Of a stretch of 64,000 nt of DNA, positions 1 through 8,815 are shown piece by piece. The translations under genes and the position numbers were made by a program. The stretch spans positions 1,708,332 through 1,772,331 of the forward strand of contig NC_009253.1 in NCBI RefSeq assembly GCF_000016165.1, read 5' to 3'. Origin of the DNA: Desulforamulus reducens MI-1. GTDB lineage: Bacteria > Bacillota > Desulfotomaculia > Desulfotomaculales > Desulfotomaculaceae. The notes below the pieces were generated by a model. That model saw nothing but the letters and a program-made list of their open reading frames with translations, did no database searches and had not been told where the DNA came from. Every line of letters begins with the position of its first letter. Position 1 is the stretch's first letter.

Positions 1-2
1 TT

Positions 3-446
3 ACTGATCCTGTTAGTGCCAAGTTGGTAAAGAGTTTGGAACAACCGGGGACCAATGTTACCGGGACATCAGATTTGAACCCAGTAAAAGATCAGTTGCA
101 ACTGATTAAAGAGCTTGTTCCATCGGCCAAAAGAGTTGGGGTTATTTTTAATGCCAGCGAAATAAATTCCCAAGTTCAGATTGATTTAGCTGATAAGGTT
201 GCCCCTGAATTGGGACTGGAATTAGTAAAAGTAACAGTAACAGCTAGCAGTGAAGTCATGCAAGCAGCACAGTCGTTGGTAAAAAAAGTTGATGCAATTT
301 ACCTGCCCACCGATAATATGGTGATATCCTCCATGGCAGCTGTCCTCAAAGTGGCAGAGGAGAATAAGCTGCCCGTTGTTGCTGGAGAAAGCAACGCTGT
401 GGAAAATGGTGCCCTGGCCACCATAGGATATGAAGAAGAAAGCTAA
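3..446 (+). pseudogene. ABC transporter substrate-binding protein, 5' cut by window, C-terminus lost by deletion/frameshift
   Basis: The reading frame is already open at base 3, so the start lies upstream of the window. The visible part matches the periplasmic-binding fold of the tryptophan/tyrosine-type ABC family (DUF534/TrpX-like): it has the PGTNVTGTSD segment, a KRVGVIFNASE segment and the GALATIGY segment that normally precedes a further 60-80 residues. Here the frame stops six codons after ATIG. In another frame the DNA immediately around the stop reads KKKAKKIIE followed by TAG, which is the usual style of C-terminus for this family. I infer an internal out-of-frame deletion that joined the middle of the gene to its end. 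The permease and ATPase genes directly downstream look intact, so the operon probably lacks a working binding protein unless one exists elsewhere. Confidence 0.7.
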
Positions 447-472
447 AAAAATTATTGAATAGGTGATAAAAC

Positions 473-1396
473 GTGACAACAAGTATATGGCTGGGTGTGC
501 TTGAACAGGGCTTGCTATGGGGAGTCATGGTGCTGGGAGTCTATATCACCTTTCGGGTGTTGGACTTCCCGGATCTTACGGTGGATGGAAGTTTTACTCT
601 TGGTGCAGCCGTGGCGGCCAGAATGATAATAGAGGGTCAAGATCCTTGGTTGGGGACTTTGTTAGCACTGTTTGCCGGTGCCGCAGCCGGGTTTGTTACA
701 GGGTTTTTAAATACTAGGCTGCGGATTGCTCCTCTTTTGTCAGGGATTCTGATGATGATTGCTTTATATTCCATCAACCTGAGGGTTATGGGAAATAAAT
801 CCATGATATCGCTATTACGGATGGATAATATATATACAGATGTTGCAAATATTGGAGTTCCCGCTGGCATGGCAGTTTTAACCTTTGGCCTGGTTATCAT
901 TACGCTAACTACTTACTTGTTGTACGCATTCTTGCAAACGGAAATCGGAATGGCCCTCCGTGCCACTGGTGATAATGAACAAATGATTCGTAGTCTTGGC
1001 GTTAATACCAATTCTACGAAAATTTTAGGATTATCCATGGGCAATGCTTTGGTGGCGATGTCGGGTGCTTTAGTGGCCCAATATCAAAGCTACAGTGATG
1101 TGGGCATGGGCATTGGGATGATTGTGGTTGGATTAGCTTCCGTTATTGTTGGGGAAGTTGTCATAGGTAAACGTACCTTGCTGCGGACCCTGGTGGCTGT
1201 GTTGATTGGTTCCATCATCTACAGGGCAGTTATTGCCGCGGTTATGCAGTTGGGGCTACCCACCACAGATCTTAAACTATTTACTGCTTTGCTGGTGATA
1301 TTTGCTATGTCATCGCCACTTATCAAAGAAAAACTGTCTGCTCCACCGGGACGGGCGAAGGGAAGTGTAGACCATGCTGTCAATAGTGGGAATTAG
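473..1396 (+). CDS. ABC transporter permease, tryptophan/branched-chain type
   Basis: A 307-residue hydrophobic protein starting at GTG 473 behind an AGGTGA site. It has about eight to nine membrane segments and the BPD_transp_2 (LivH-like) organisation; the motif GxMALRATGDNEQMIRSLGVN is the conserved cytoplasmic loop that contacts the ATPase. Family knowledge places it in the inner membrane as the channel of an amino-acid importer paired with a DUF534 binding protein. It lies 26 nt after the damaged binding-protein gene, and its last 23 bases overlap the ATPase gene, so the three form one operon. The substrate (tryptophan, tyrosine or another compound) cannot be read from the sequence, and the T-box or operator that might reveal it would be upstream of the window. 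Confidence 0.85.
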   Translation: MTTSIWLGVLEQGLLWGVMVLGVYITFRVLDFPDLTVDGSFTLGAAVAARMIIEGQDPWLGTLLALFAGAAAGFVTGFLNTRLRIAPLLSGILMMIALYSINLRVMGNKSMISLLRMDNIYTDVANIGVPAGMAVLTFGLVIITLTTYLLYAFLQTEIGMALRATGDNEQMIRSLGVNTNSTKILGLSMGNALVAMSGALVAQYQSYSDVGMGIGMIVVGLASVIVGEVVIGKRTLLRTLVAVLIGSIIYRAVIAAVMQLGLPTTDLKLFTALLVIFAMSSPLIKEKLSAPPGRAKGSVDHAVNSGN

Positions 1397-2171
1397 AAAA
1401 ACCTTTAACCCTGGCAGTGTCAATGAACGGTTGGCTTTGGCAGGATTATCCCTTCATTTACAAGCCGGTGATGTGGTGACAGTTATTGGCGGCAATGGTG
1501 CAGGGAAATCCACTTTGCTAAACATGGTTGCGGGTGTTCACCCTGTTGATGAAGGTCGAATTATCATCGAGAATCAGGCAGTGGAACATCTACCTGAACA
1601 TATAAGGGCATCCTATATCGGTAGAGTTTTTCAGGACCCCATGATGGGCACTGCTGCCTCCATGACCATTGAAGAAAACCTGGCAATGGCCGTAAGGCGT
1701 GGTTCCACACGCAAATTGAGGCGGGGGATCAGAAGCAAGGATCGGCAATATTTTTGTGAACAGCTTGAACTATTAGGGTTGGGTCTGGAAGATAGGTTGA
1801 CCACCCGGGTGGGTTTGCTGTCTGGCGGTCAGCGTCAAGCCTTAACTTTACTGATGGCTACGCTGGTACCACCCAAGCTTTTGTTGCTGGATGAACACAC
1901 AGCAGCCCTGGACCCCAGTACTGCCCAAAAGGTATTAGAGCTTACAGAAAAAATGATCAAAAAACATAAACTAACTACCCTGATGGTAACTCACAATATG
2001 GAAGACGCCTTACGTATTGGCAACCGAACCATTATGATGCATGAAGGCCGCATAATATTTGACTTAAAAGGGGAACAAAGAAAAAATACGCGGATACCTG
2101 ATTTACTGGAAATGTTTAAGAAAGCCAGCGGCAGATCCATGGCCAATGACCGGATGCTATTGGCAAACTAA
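1374..2171 (+). CDS. ABC transporter ATP-binding protein
   Basis: A 265-residue ABC ATPase. It shows Walker A GGNGAGKST (about residues 39-47), signature LSGGQRQAL (about 149-157), Walker B LLLLDEHTAALDP (about 169-181) and the switch histidine in LMVTHNMEDAL. Walker B continues DEH rather than the usual DEP, which is common in this subfamily. The ATG at 1374 lies inside the permease gene, so the two are translationally coupled. It powers the adjacent permease. A strong terminator follows at 2222, ending the operon. Confidence 0.88.
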   Translation: MLSIVGIRKTFNPGSVNERLALAGLSLHLQAGDVVTVIGGNGAGKSTLLNMVAGVHPVDEGRIIIENQAVEHLPEHIRASYIGRVFQDPMMGTAASMTIEENLAMAVRRGSTRKLRRGIRSKDRQYFCEQLELLGLGLEDRLTTRVGLLSGGQRQALTLLMATLVPPKLLLLDEHTAALDPSTAQKVLELTEKMIKKHKLTTLMVTHNMEDALRIGNRTIMMHEGRIIFDLKGEQRKNTRIPDLLEMFKKASGRSMANDRMLLAN

Positions 2172-2221
2172 TTTTTAGACACTCCAAAGGATGCTGTTGC
2201 TTATTGAATCTGCAGGGAAGT

Positions 2222-2267
2222 AAAAAGACCTTTTACCACTTAAAGTGGTAGAGGTCTTTTTGTTTTT
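2222..2267 (+). terminator. Rho-independent terminator of the ABC operon
   Basis: AAAAAGACC and ACCACTT arms pair with AAGTGGT and GGTCTTTTT around a tiny loop, followed by TGTTTTTT. It ends the amino-acid ABC operon about 50 nt after its last stop codon. Confidence 0.85.
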
Positions 2268-2340
2268 TCCGACTTGCATAAGGGCAACTAAGGCTTACGC
2301 CAAGTCTTTAGGCGACGGCGTAAGCCAAGTTTTCTTTACT
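2268..2340. repeat. Dispersed palindromic intergenic repeat, copy 1
   Basis: Copy 1 of a four-copy family. It contains GACTTGCATAAGGGCAACTA, then the inverted pair GGCTTACGCC (left) and GGCGTAAGCC (right), and ends CAAGTTTTCTTTACT. The arms can fold into a hairpin. This copy is shorter than copies 2 and 3 because its central part is reduced. It starts on the T-run of the preceding terminator. The remaining DNA up to the next gene (2341-2560) is AT-rich and shows no gene. Confidence 0.8.
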
Positions 2341-2561
2341 AGGAGGTAACAATAGTAATCTTAAATATCAGAAAATTTAATAAATAAATAGTAGGGTTTT
2401 AGAAATATATGTTGAATATGTCAACAATAAAGATGTTTCGTAAATTAACTAACTATCATATTTAGAAACTAGATTATGGGGCTGCTTTAATATAAATATT
2501 GATAAATCGCTTATATTTTAAGACGTTAGTATTTAACTTAACAGAAGGGGGAAGATTAATT

Positions 2562-3389
2562 GTGGCTGGGCCCGATTGGCAAGAAATAATAAGTGTTGCA
2601 AAGACTGTTAAAATGCTCTTGGGGGCAGAGATAGGGATTGTTGTTAGTGACACCGAAAAATTTATCTATTATGAACGTGGCGCTAGCCTTGATTTAGGGA
2701 TAAAGATAGGTGATTCATTTAAACCGGGCAGCATTACAGAGCAAATATTAAACAGTAAAAGCAGAGTTGTCAGAAGAGCAGATAGTAAACTGTACGGGGT
2801 CCCTTACATAGGGATGGGCGCACCTATCTTTGATGAAAATAACCAGGTGGTGGGTTCCATCACCATTGGTCAACCAACCACTATACAGGAAGCATTACTG
2901 GAAGATGCAGCGAAGTTAGAAGCATCGATGGATGTTATCAGTCAAACCACGAGCAGTCTTTCAGCAGCCTCTCAACAGTTGGCAGCAACTGCCACAAATC
3001 TATCAGGACAAGCAGATGGTATTAATGAAAGTGTCCAAAAAACCGACTCAGTTCTTAATCTAATTAAAGATGTGGCAGCCCAGACCCATTTGCTTGGGCT
3101 GAATGCAGCCATTGAAGCAGCAAGAGCCGGTGATCAGGGAAGGGGTTTTAATGTTGTTGCGGAGGAGATCAGAAAATTAGCGGCCCGCACAACTGGTTCT
3201 GTCAAAGAGATATCCGAGACTCTGATGTTAATTCAAAATGCAGTTGAGGATTTAAGCGGCCAGACCCATCAAATCGCAGCGGTATCACAAGAACAATCTG
3301 CTTCAGTAGAGGAAATTGCTGCATCCATTGATGATGTAGTTTCAATGGCTAAGGAATTAAAGGAATTGGCGGATAATTTAACCAAATAA
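2562..3389 (+). CDS. Soluble methyl-accepting-type chemotaxis signalling protein
   Basis: 275 residues from GTG 2562, chosen because AGAAGGGGG stands about nine bases upstream; an in-frame TTG at 2499 has no such site. The N-terminal half (about 1-125) is a small GAF/cache-like sensory module without any membrane segment. The C-terminal half is the MCP signalling hairpin, with the highly conserved tip around [20 protein letters not shown] and the continuation [10 protein letters not shown]. The hairpin is short, so the protein is a cytoplasmic transducer expected to act on a CheA/CheW complex. No chemotaxis genes adjoin it. The ligand is unknown. Confidence 0.85.
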   Translation: MAGPDWQEIISVAKTVKMLLGAEIGIVVSDTEKFIYYERGASLDLGIKIGDSFKPGSITEQILNSKSRVVRRADSKLYGVPYIGMGAPIFDENNQVVGSITIGQPTTIQEALLEDAAKLEASMDVISQTTSSLSAASQQLAATATNLSGQADGINESVQKTDSVLNLIKDVAAQTHLLGLNAAIEAARAGDQGRGFNVVAEEIRKLAARTTGSVKEISETLMLIQNAVEDLSGQTHQIAAVSQEQSASVEEIAASIDDVVSMAKELKELADNLTK

Positions 3390-3410
3390 AAGAGGCCTTT
3401 ATGGAAGGCA

Positions 3411-3454
3411 GAATAAAAACTGTAGCCTAGTGTACTAAGCTACAGTTTTTATTC
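3411..3454. terminator. Bidirectional terminator between convergent genes
   Basis: A perfect 16-bp stem (GAATAAAAACTGTAGC with its complement) around a 12-nt loop. The A/T-rich ends give a U-tract in both directions. It serves the chemotaxis gene on plus and the sulfonate-type ABC operon on minus. Confidence 0.85.
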
Positions 3455-3455
3455 T

Positions 3456-4436
3456 TTACGGTGTCACAATGAGATCCTTCAGGTTGATTTTATTAGTTAA
3501 CATTTCGTTTTGCAGCAAAAATTCTTGGGTTTTCTCAAGATCTTCCATATCCTGGTCGGTGATGGAGGGGGTAAAGTCATACCAGTCGTACATCTTTTTT
3601 ACATCTTCCAGAGAAATCCCGGTTTCAGCGGCTGCCATTGCATAAACCTCATCGGTATTTTTTTGCATATATTGGATACTAGCATCATGTACCTTCATAT
3701 AGCGCTGTACCAGATCAGGGTGTTCTTTATAAAATTTACCTGATACGGCTATGACAATAGTTGCATCCAAAAGACCTTCCCCGGTGGTAAGTATTCGTGC
3801 TCCGCTTTCCAGTGCCTTAGGTACTGCCGGTCCGGCAACAAGGGTGGCATCGACGTTGCCAGAAAGCATGGCAGACACGGCGGAAGGTATAGGCATATTA
3901 ATAAAATTTACATCTGCTGATTTAAGGTTATCTTTACTTAGACTGGCCAAAAGCAACTGGTGAAGAATTGTTCCCTTAGGTCCAGCAACTTTTTTACCCT
4001 TTAGGTCAGCCACTGATTGAATAGCAGGATCTTTAGTCATAATGGTAAAAGCCTTGGGAGCCCTGCTATACATGCCAATAATTTTCAGATCCACGCCGTT
4101 GGCTGCTGCTAGAATGGCAGAGGTTCCACCTAGGGCATTGCAGAAATCCAAAGATCCCGAAGCAAGGGCTGCTGTCATTTTCGGACCTTCCGTGATTTCC
4201 GGAAAAGACACTTGGATGCCATCCTTTTCAAATTCTTTTTCAAATAAATTTAATTTCTTTTCTACAATGGAAGGGACATTTAATGGAAGTTTTACGTAGG
4301 ATATTTTTATATTTTCAACCTTCTGTGTTTGAGCTACTTGGTCCTTGGGGGCGGGTTGTTTTTGCTGCCCACTGCATCCCGCTAGTACCAAGGTTGTTAG
4401 AACAAACAAAGCGACTAGTGTAATAATTCTTTTCAT
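3456..4436 (-). CDS. ABC transporter substrate-binding lipoprotein (sulfonate/nitrate/taurine type)
   Basis: 326 residues. A type II signal peptide (MKRIITLVALFVLTTLVLAG) ends in the lipobox LAGC, so the mature protein is lipid-anchored outside the membrane. The rest resembles the NMT1/SsuA/TauA periplasmic fold: EITEGPKMTAALASGSLDF, a GGTSAI segment and KGKKVAGPKGTILHQLL are characteristic. Family members bind alkanesulfonates, taurine, nitrate or thiamine precursors. The TauE-type exporter gene upstream favours a sulfur compound, but that is inference. The gene is the third of a minus-strand set permease-ATPase-binding protein. Confidence 0.83.
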   Translation of the reverse strand: MKRIITLVALFVLTTLVLAGCSGQQKQPAPKDQVAQTQKVENIKISYVKLPLNVPSIVEKKLNLFEKEFEKDGIQVSFPEITEGPKMTAALASGSLDFCNALGGTSAILAAANGVDLKIIGMYSRAPKAFTIMTKDPAIQSVADLKGKKVAGPKGTILHQLLLASLSKDNLKSADVNFINMPIPSAVSAMLSGNVDATLVAGPAVPKALESGARILTTGEGLLDATIVIAVSGKFYKEHPDLVQRYMKVHDASIQYMQKNTDEVYAMAAAETGISLEDVKKMYDWYDFTPSITDQDMEDLEKTQEFLLQNEMLTNKINLKDLIVTP

Positions 4437-4456
4437 AAGAGCCTCCTTCAGTTAGC

Positions 4457-5200
4457 TTATTCACCCAGTACTACCCCTAAAATCCTTTCCCTTATCTGAA
4501 AAAAATCGGGCGAAAGGGGATTACGGGGATAGTTCAGTGACACCGGAACATCTTCAACTATTTTTCCTCCTTCAAAAATCACCACCCTTTGGCCAAGAAA
4601 GACAGCCTCGTCCACATCGTGGGTAACAAAAATAATGGTTTTTTTCTGCAGCAGAAAGATTTCCACCAACTCTGCTTGCAGGTTTTTCCGGGTGAAGGCA
4701 TCCAAGGCTCCCAGGGGTTCGTCCATCAGGATGATATCCGGGTCGTAACAGAGGGTTCTTCCCAGGGAAGTCCGTTGGGCCATGCCACCGGAGATCTGTG
4801 CGGGATAAGCATCTTTGAATTTTTTTAGACCCAGCATATCTAAGAAGTGCGAAACGGTCCGGCTCACCCGCAAAGGGTCCTTTTCTTTAAATAGGGCAAA
4901 TGCCATGTTTTGTTCCACCGTTAACCAGGGCATTAGCCTGGGCTCTTGAAAAACGATGCTAATTCTTTCCTTTCCTACTGCCCGTTCCTTTTTAGGCGAT
5001 AAAAAGGAAATTTCACCCTGGGTGGCCTGTTCCAAACCACAAAGCAATCGAAGCAGGGTGGTTTTTCCGGAACCGCTTTTTCCTACTAGGGTTACAAAAC
5101 TACCATCTTGGATGGTTAAATTAATGTTAGAGAGGGCTTGTACTTCTTGGCTGTGAATTGTATATGTTTTACAAAGTCCCTTGATGTTAACTCCTGCCAT
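4457..5200 (-). CDS. ABC transporter ATP-binding protein (SsuB/TauB/NrtD type)
   Basis: 247 residues with Walker A GKSGSGKTT (about 39-47), Q-loop in IVFQEPRLMPWL, signature ISGGMAQRTSLGR, Walker B ILMDEPLGALD and switch histidine FVTHDVDEA. The PRLMPWLTV segment is typical of the nitrate/sulfonate/taurine group. The start codon overlaps the end of the permease gene by 14 nt, which implies coupled translation. It energises the permease encoded next to it. Confidence 0.87.
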   Translation of the reverse strand: MAGVNIKGLCKTYTIHSQEVQALSNINLTIQDGSFVTLVGKSGSGKTTLLRLLCGLEQATQGEISFLSPKKERAVGKERISIVFQEPRLMPWLTVEQNMAFALFKEKDPLRVSRTVSHFLDMLGLKKFKDAYPAQISGGMAQRTSLGRTLCYDPDIILMDEPLGALDAFTRKNLQAELVEIFLLQKKTIIFVTHDVDEAVFLGQRVVIFEGGKIVEDVPVSLNYPRNPLSPDFFQIRERILGVVLGE

Positions 5201-5951
5201 AGGATACCCTCTTTCCAGCCCATGGAATTAGATGGTTTGTTAGTTTAAAGAAACAGTAATCGATTATGTAACCAAACAATCCGATGGTGAGAATCCCCAC
5301 AATAATAATGTCTGGGCGGGAAAGCTGTTCGGCGTCAATAATCATATAACCAATGCCCGAAGATGCAGCTATCAATTCGGCCCCGATAAGAGAGCGCCAG
5401 CTATAGCCTAATCCCAGTCGGAATCCCACAATGATGGAGGGGAGAGCAGCAGGTATGACGATTCGTAAAAACTTGTCCCGGGCAGTGAAGCCAAATACAT
5501 CGCCAACCTCCAACAGTTGTTTATTGCAGCCTAAGATACCGTTGAGGGTGTTGAGGAAGACCGGAAAAAAAGTAGCCAAAATTATGACCGCCAGCTTGGA
5601 AGTTTCTCCAATGCCAAACCAGAGAATGAGAATCGGGATGCAGGAAATGGGTGGAATGTGTCCTAGAAAATCCAGTACTGGGTCTATGTAGGGTGCCAGT
5701 CTTTGGTTTATGCCAACCAGAATCGCCAGAGGGAAGGCAAATAAAACGGTCAAAAGAAAGCCAGCAAAGACCCGATACAGGCTAATGGTAATATGTTTAA
5801 GCAATATCCCGCTGGCAGTTAGATCAAGGGCTGTTTGTAAAACTTTAGTAGGCGGAGGGATGATGTACTGGTTGATAGATTCCGTGGCTGAGCCAATTAA
5901 CCATAGAATAAGAATGACAAATGGTATGACAAAACCTTTCAGATAATGCAT
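5187..5951 (-). CDS. ABC transporter permease (SsuC/TauC type)
   Basis: About 254 residues from ATG 5951, which follows a GGGGG site at a five-base distance; an in-frame TTG 12 bases upstream is less likely. It has about six membrane segments and the BPD_transp_1 EAA loop near GDVFGFTARDKFLRIVIPAALPSI. It forms the channel of the importer with the neighbouring ATPase and lipoprotein. First gene of the three-gene set; the exporter-like gene upstream on the same strand may be co-transcribed. Confidence 0.85.
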   Translation of the reverse strand: MHYLKGFVIPFVILILWLIGSATESINQYIIPPPTKVLQTALDLTASGILLKHITISLYRVFAGFLLTVLFAFPLAILVGINQRLAPYIDPVLDFLGHIPPISCIPILILWFGIGETSKLAVIILATFFPVFLNTLNGILGCNKQLLEVGDVFGFTARDKFLRIVIPAALPSIIVGFRLGLGYSWRSLIGAELIAASSGIGYMIIDAEQLSRPDIIIVGILTIGLFGYIIDYCFFKLTNHLIPWAGKRVSYGRS

Positions 5952-6018
5952 AAATACCCCCAAAAAGAAAGACCTGTAACAGGTCGTGCTAAAATACGTT
6001 TTTTATTACCCGAATATA

Positions 6019-6774
6019 TTACTCCACATCAGGTTGAGGCTTGGGTGTCTTTAAATATTTAACCCCTGTCCGAATCATCACGATAGCAAATATAATTCGC
6101 AAAGCTCCTTCAGATAAAATATGGGCCAGAGACCCCCCCAGAAATGTTCCTATCAGGATACCTGGGATCAATCCCGGCAAAATACTGGTGCTGACATTCC
6201 CTAAACGCCAGTGGGTATAAGCGCCAACAATTCCCACAGGTACCATGGCCAAGAGAGAACAGCCCTGGGCGGTGTACTGGGTGAAGCCAATGAGCAGCAC
6301 CATGGAAGGAACCATGATTGTACCGCCACCGACTCCCATCATCCCGGAAAGGAAGCCTGTGAATCCCCCGGCCAGTAAAAGGATCAAGATTTTTACCCAG
6401 CCCATGGCAGGCTCGGCAACGTGGGGCAGATACGGTTTAATAAGTAGGAGCAGGGTGACCACAATTAAAAATCCACCGAAAGATTTTTTAAGCTTCCATT
6501 CCGGCAGGGCATTGGCAAATCGTGCCCCGGCCCTAGCGGTAAATATTGCGGTGGACGCCAAAAGGGCAGAGGCCACTATATCCACCGAGCCATTTAAAGC
6601 ATAAGTGACAGCCCCGGATAGTCCAGTAAAAACAAGTGCCACAAGACTTGTGCCGTGGGCCTGATGCTGACTCATTTTCAAAATACCGACCATTAGGGGG
6701 ATCATGATCACGCCGCCGCCTAAGCCCACAAGCCCTCCGAAAAAACCTGCTGCCAATCCGATTAATAAATTCAT
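6019..6774 (-). CDS. TSUP family membrane protein (TauE/SafE sulfite exporter-like)
   Basis: 251 residues, seven to eight membrane segments, with the duplicated glycine-rich helix hairpin of the TauE/SafE family: GGLVGLGGGVIMIPLM near the N-terminus and SGMMGVGGGTIMVPSM in the second half. ATG 6774 follows GGGAGGT. Family members export sulfite, sulfoacetate or related organosulfur anions. Its position just upstream of the sulfonate-type ABC genes on the same strand suggests a shared role in organosulfur handling, which is inference. Confidence 0.82.
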   Translation of the reverse strand: MNLLIGLAAGFFGGLVGLGGGVIMIPLMVGILKMSQHQAHGTSLVALVFTGLSGAVTYALNGSVDIVASALLASTAIFTARAGARFANALPEWKLKKSFGGFLIVVTLLLLIKPYLPHVAEPAMGWVKILILLLAGGFTGFLSGMMGVGGGTIMVPSMVLLIGFTQYTAQGCSLLAMVPVGIVGAYTHWRLGNVSTSILPGLIPGILIGTFLGGSLAHILSEGALRIIFAIVMIRTGVKYLKTPKPQPDVE

Positions 6775-7000
6775 TTCCTGTTACCTCCCGAACAAAAAGG
6801 GTAAACCCACTACTTTTAGGTTGATTAGATTCAATTAAGTATATTATTGCACGGCGGACATGGGCAAAGGTGTGGGCCCGATCCTATATTTACCATCCTA
6901 AATATATTATACATTTATTAATTAATCAAATAAACCTAAAAGTAAACAAAAGGGAAGGATTAAACCAACCCTTGTTCCAAGGAGTAGGGAATCTCTTATA

Positions 7001-7045
7001 AGAGAGAAAGTTTAAGGAAGGTACATACCTCCCTTAAACTTTCTC
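7001..7045 (-). terminator. Hairpin at the 3' end of the deacetylase gene
   Basis: GAGAAAGTTTAAGGAAGG faces CCTCCCTTAAACTTTCTC with a six-base loop. The stem includes the stop codon of the minus-strand gene. The downstream T-run is poor, so it may act as a processing or stability hairpin rather than a strong terminator. The rest of 6775-7000 shows nothing recognisable. Confidence 0.5.
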
Positions 7046-7849
7046 CCGGTTACTTTTCAGTTTAACAACCTGGGACAGTGGTACCAGCTTAACGCCCTCT
7101 TTTTCTATCAAGGGTAGAGCTTCTTTAACTGCTTCGGCTGTTACATTTCCGCCAGGACCCACATGGCCGATGGATATGGCATATCCCTGCTTTTTAGCAA
7201 TGGCACAGGCTTTCTTTAGATTCCTTGTAATAACTGCTTTTGATTTTACTTCATCCAAAAATACATCTCTTTTTACCCAAGGAACTTGCATGGATTTTGC
7301 TACCTTGATAACTTGTGATTTATCGGAAGTGCGGCTGTCCAGAACGAATAAACCTTTGTCTTTTGCAACTTCCAGCATAGGGGCAACCTTATCTTTATTG
7401 CTGGTTATTTTTGAACCCGTGTGGTTATTAAAACCTTCTGCATGGGGTACTGTCGCTAGGTTATCCAAAAATACCTTTTTAATTTCCTCATAACTCATAT
7501 CAGACTTTATTGCACCGGGCCCCAGCCAGGAGTCCTTCCCATGCAGTGGTTCCATTGGTTGGTGCAAAATTACCTCATGCCCTCTTTTGTGGGCCTCTTC
7601 ACTGTGTTCCTTGGAATTAACCAGATTGGGCATTACAGCTACTGTTATGGGTTGCTTTAATTCCATAAACTGAGCTACGCCGTGCGTATCGGCACCTCCA
7701 AAGTCGTCAATGACAATGGCTAACATTGGCTGGGCGACTTTTAGTGTCTGTGTTGAGCCTGATGAAATCTTTTCCATCCCCCAGTAGCCCAGGAAAGAAA
7801 TTAAGGAGATACCGAACATAATAACTATCCATTGCTGCTGTTTTTTCAT
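7034..7849 (-). CDS. Divergent polysaccharide deacetylase (YibQ/DUF610 family)
   Basis: 271 residues from ATG 7849, spaced nine bases from AGAGGTG; an upstream GTG lies inside that site. An N-terminal membrane anchor or signal (IVIMFGISLISFLGYWGM) is followed by a TIM-barrel-like divergent polysaccharide deacetylase domain: AIVIDDFGG, HQPMEPL, NNHTGSKIT, FLDSRTS-type (here VLDSRTSDKSQV) and IGHVGPGG. It acts outside the membrane; the substrate in this family is not established. Its ribosome site overlaps the stop codon of cwlD, so the two are an operon, which suggests cell-wall or cortex modification. Confidence 0.82.
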   Translation of the reverse strand: MKKQQQWIVIMFGISLISFLGYWGMEKISSGSTQTLKVAQPMLAIVIDDFGGADTHGVAQFMELKQPITVAVMPNLVNSKEHSEEAHKRGHEVILHQPMEPLHGKDSWLGPGAIKSDMSYEEIKKVFLDNLATVPHAEGFNNHTGSKITSNKDKVAPMLEVAKDKGLFVLDSRTSDKSQVIKVAKSMQVPWVKRDVFLDEVKSKAVITRNLKKACAIAKKQGYAISIGHVGPGGNVTAEAVKEALPLIEKEGVKLVPLSQVVKLKSNREKV

Positions 7850-7857
7850 TGATGAGA

Positions 7858-8580
7858 TCACCTCTTTTGAATATTTGCAACAAGGTTTTTAATGTAGTCA
7901 AGAACCTTAATATTTCCTGACTGGGGCTGGTCTTTTATTTTTAAGTAATTGATAATTCCTTTGGTTATAGCTTCAGCCATTATTAGCTGATACTTTTTAT
8001 CTGTAAGTTTTTCTCGTTCTTCAGGATTATTTAAAAAGCCAGTTTCTACAATTACGCAGGGCATATCGGTATGAGTAATCAAATAATAACGTCCGGTCTT
8101 TACTGCGCGGTGATTGATACCGGGTATCTGGTAAAGTTCTTTCTGTATGATCTCTGCCAGCATTTTTCCCTGGGCTGATTTTTTAAAATAAAAGGCCTCT
8201 GGACCAGAGCACTTCCGTCGACTTATATTCACATGAATACTAACCATTGCATCAGCTTTAGCCCTTTTGGCCAACTCTATTCGTTTATCAAAATCGTATC
8301 TCTTGGCTTCCTTTTTATGCAGTCCCTCCACAGCCAAGTTATAATCCCCATCCCGGGTTAACACAACTTCTACATTATTTTGTTTAAGCAACTTTGCGAT
8401 TTCCTGGGAAATTTGAAGATTAACATCTTTCTCCATTACACCTTGTCGAGTTGCTCCAGGGTCGTACCCGCCATGACCGGGGTCTACGGCTATGCGCCCT
8501 AATACATCTCCTGACGCCCAACCGGGAGTTGTATATAAAAGCAACATCATCACTAACGCCATGATTAGTCGAAGTTTCAT
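7858..8580 (-). CDS. cwlD: N-acetylmuramoyl-L-alanine amidase, CwlD-like
   Basis: 240 residues, close to the 237 of Bacillus CwlD. A signal peptide or anchor (LIMALVMMLLLYTTPGWA) precedes an Amidase_3 domain with the zinc ligands His in DPGHGG, Glu in MEKDVNL, His in SIHVN, and the catalytic Glu in VETGFLNNPEE. CwlD removes peptide side chains from spore-cortex muramic acid as the first step of muramic-delta-lactam formation, in the forespore/mother-cell space. ATG 8580 follows GAGGTGATTGC. It heads a two-gene minus-strand operon with the deacetylase. Assignment to CwlD rather than a vegetative amidase rests on size, single-domain layout and the deacetylase neighbour. Confidence 0.82.
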   Translation of the reverse strand: MKLRLIMALVMMLLLYTTPGWASGDVLGRIAVDPGHGGYDPGATRQGVMEKDVNLQISQEIAKLLKQNNVEVVLTRDGDYNLAVEGLHKKEAKRYDFDKRIELAKRAKADAMVSIHVNISRRKCSGPEAFYFKKSAQGKMLAEIIQKELYQIPGINHRAVKTGRYYLITHTDMPCVIVETGFLNNPEEREKLTDKKYQLIMAEAITKGIINYLKIKDQPQSGNIKVLDYIKNLVANIQKR

Positions 8581-8639
8581 GCAATCACCTCATGTTTTAT
8601 TAGAGGTATTATTGCCTTAAAAATAATAATAAATCCTAA

Positions 8640-8800
8640 CCCCGATACCATGACATAACATCTTGGTATGAAGTAAACCCGTAAAAACCGAAGAGTTCTT
8701 CTTGTTCAGAGAACTTGGCGGAGACCGCTCTAAAGCCAGCATCGGTTAGTAACTATAAACAATTTATCCTTAAGGCTTAGGTTATTAATTCAATTCTAGT
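8640..8800 (-). ncRNA. Candidate structured RNA, possibly an orphan HEARO/IscB-omegaRNA-like element
   Basis: Between the truncated terC fragment and cwlD the minus strand folds into at least three consecutive stem-loops: GCGG/CCGC with a three-base loop (8718-8728), AGTTCT/AGAACT (8694-8715) and ATACCA/TGGTAT (8645-8669). The segment GGCTTTAGAGCGGTCTCCGC and the following stems remind me of the HEARO RNA that accompanies IscB-type IS elements, but I cannot verify this here. No IscB or TnpB gene is present. What is seen is the folding potential and the broken terC gene at its 5' edge. Confidence 0.3.
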
Positions 8801-8815
8801 TTAGCATACTAAATC

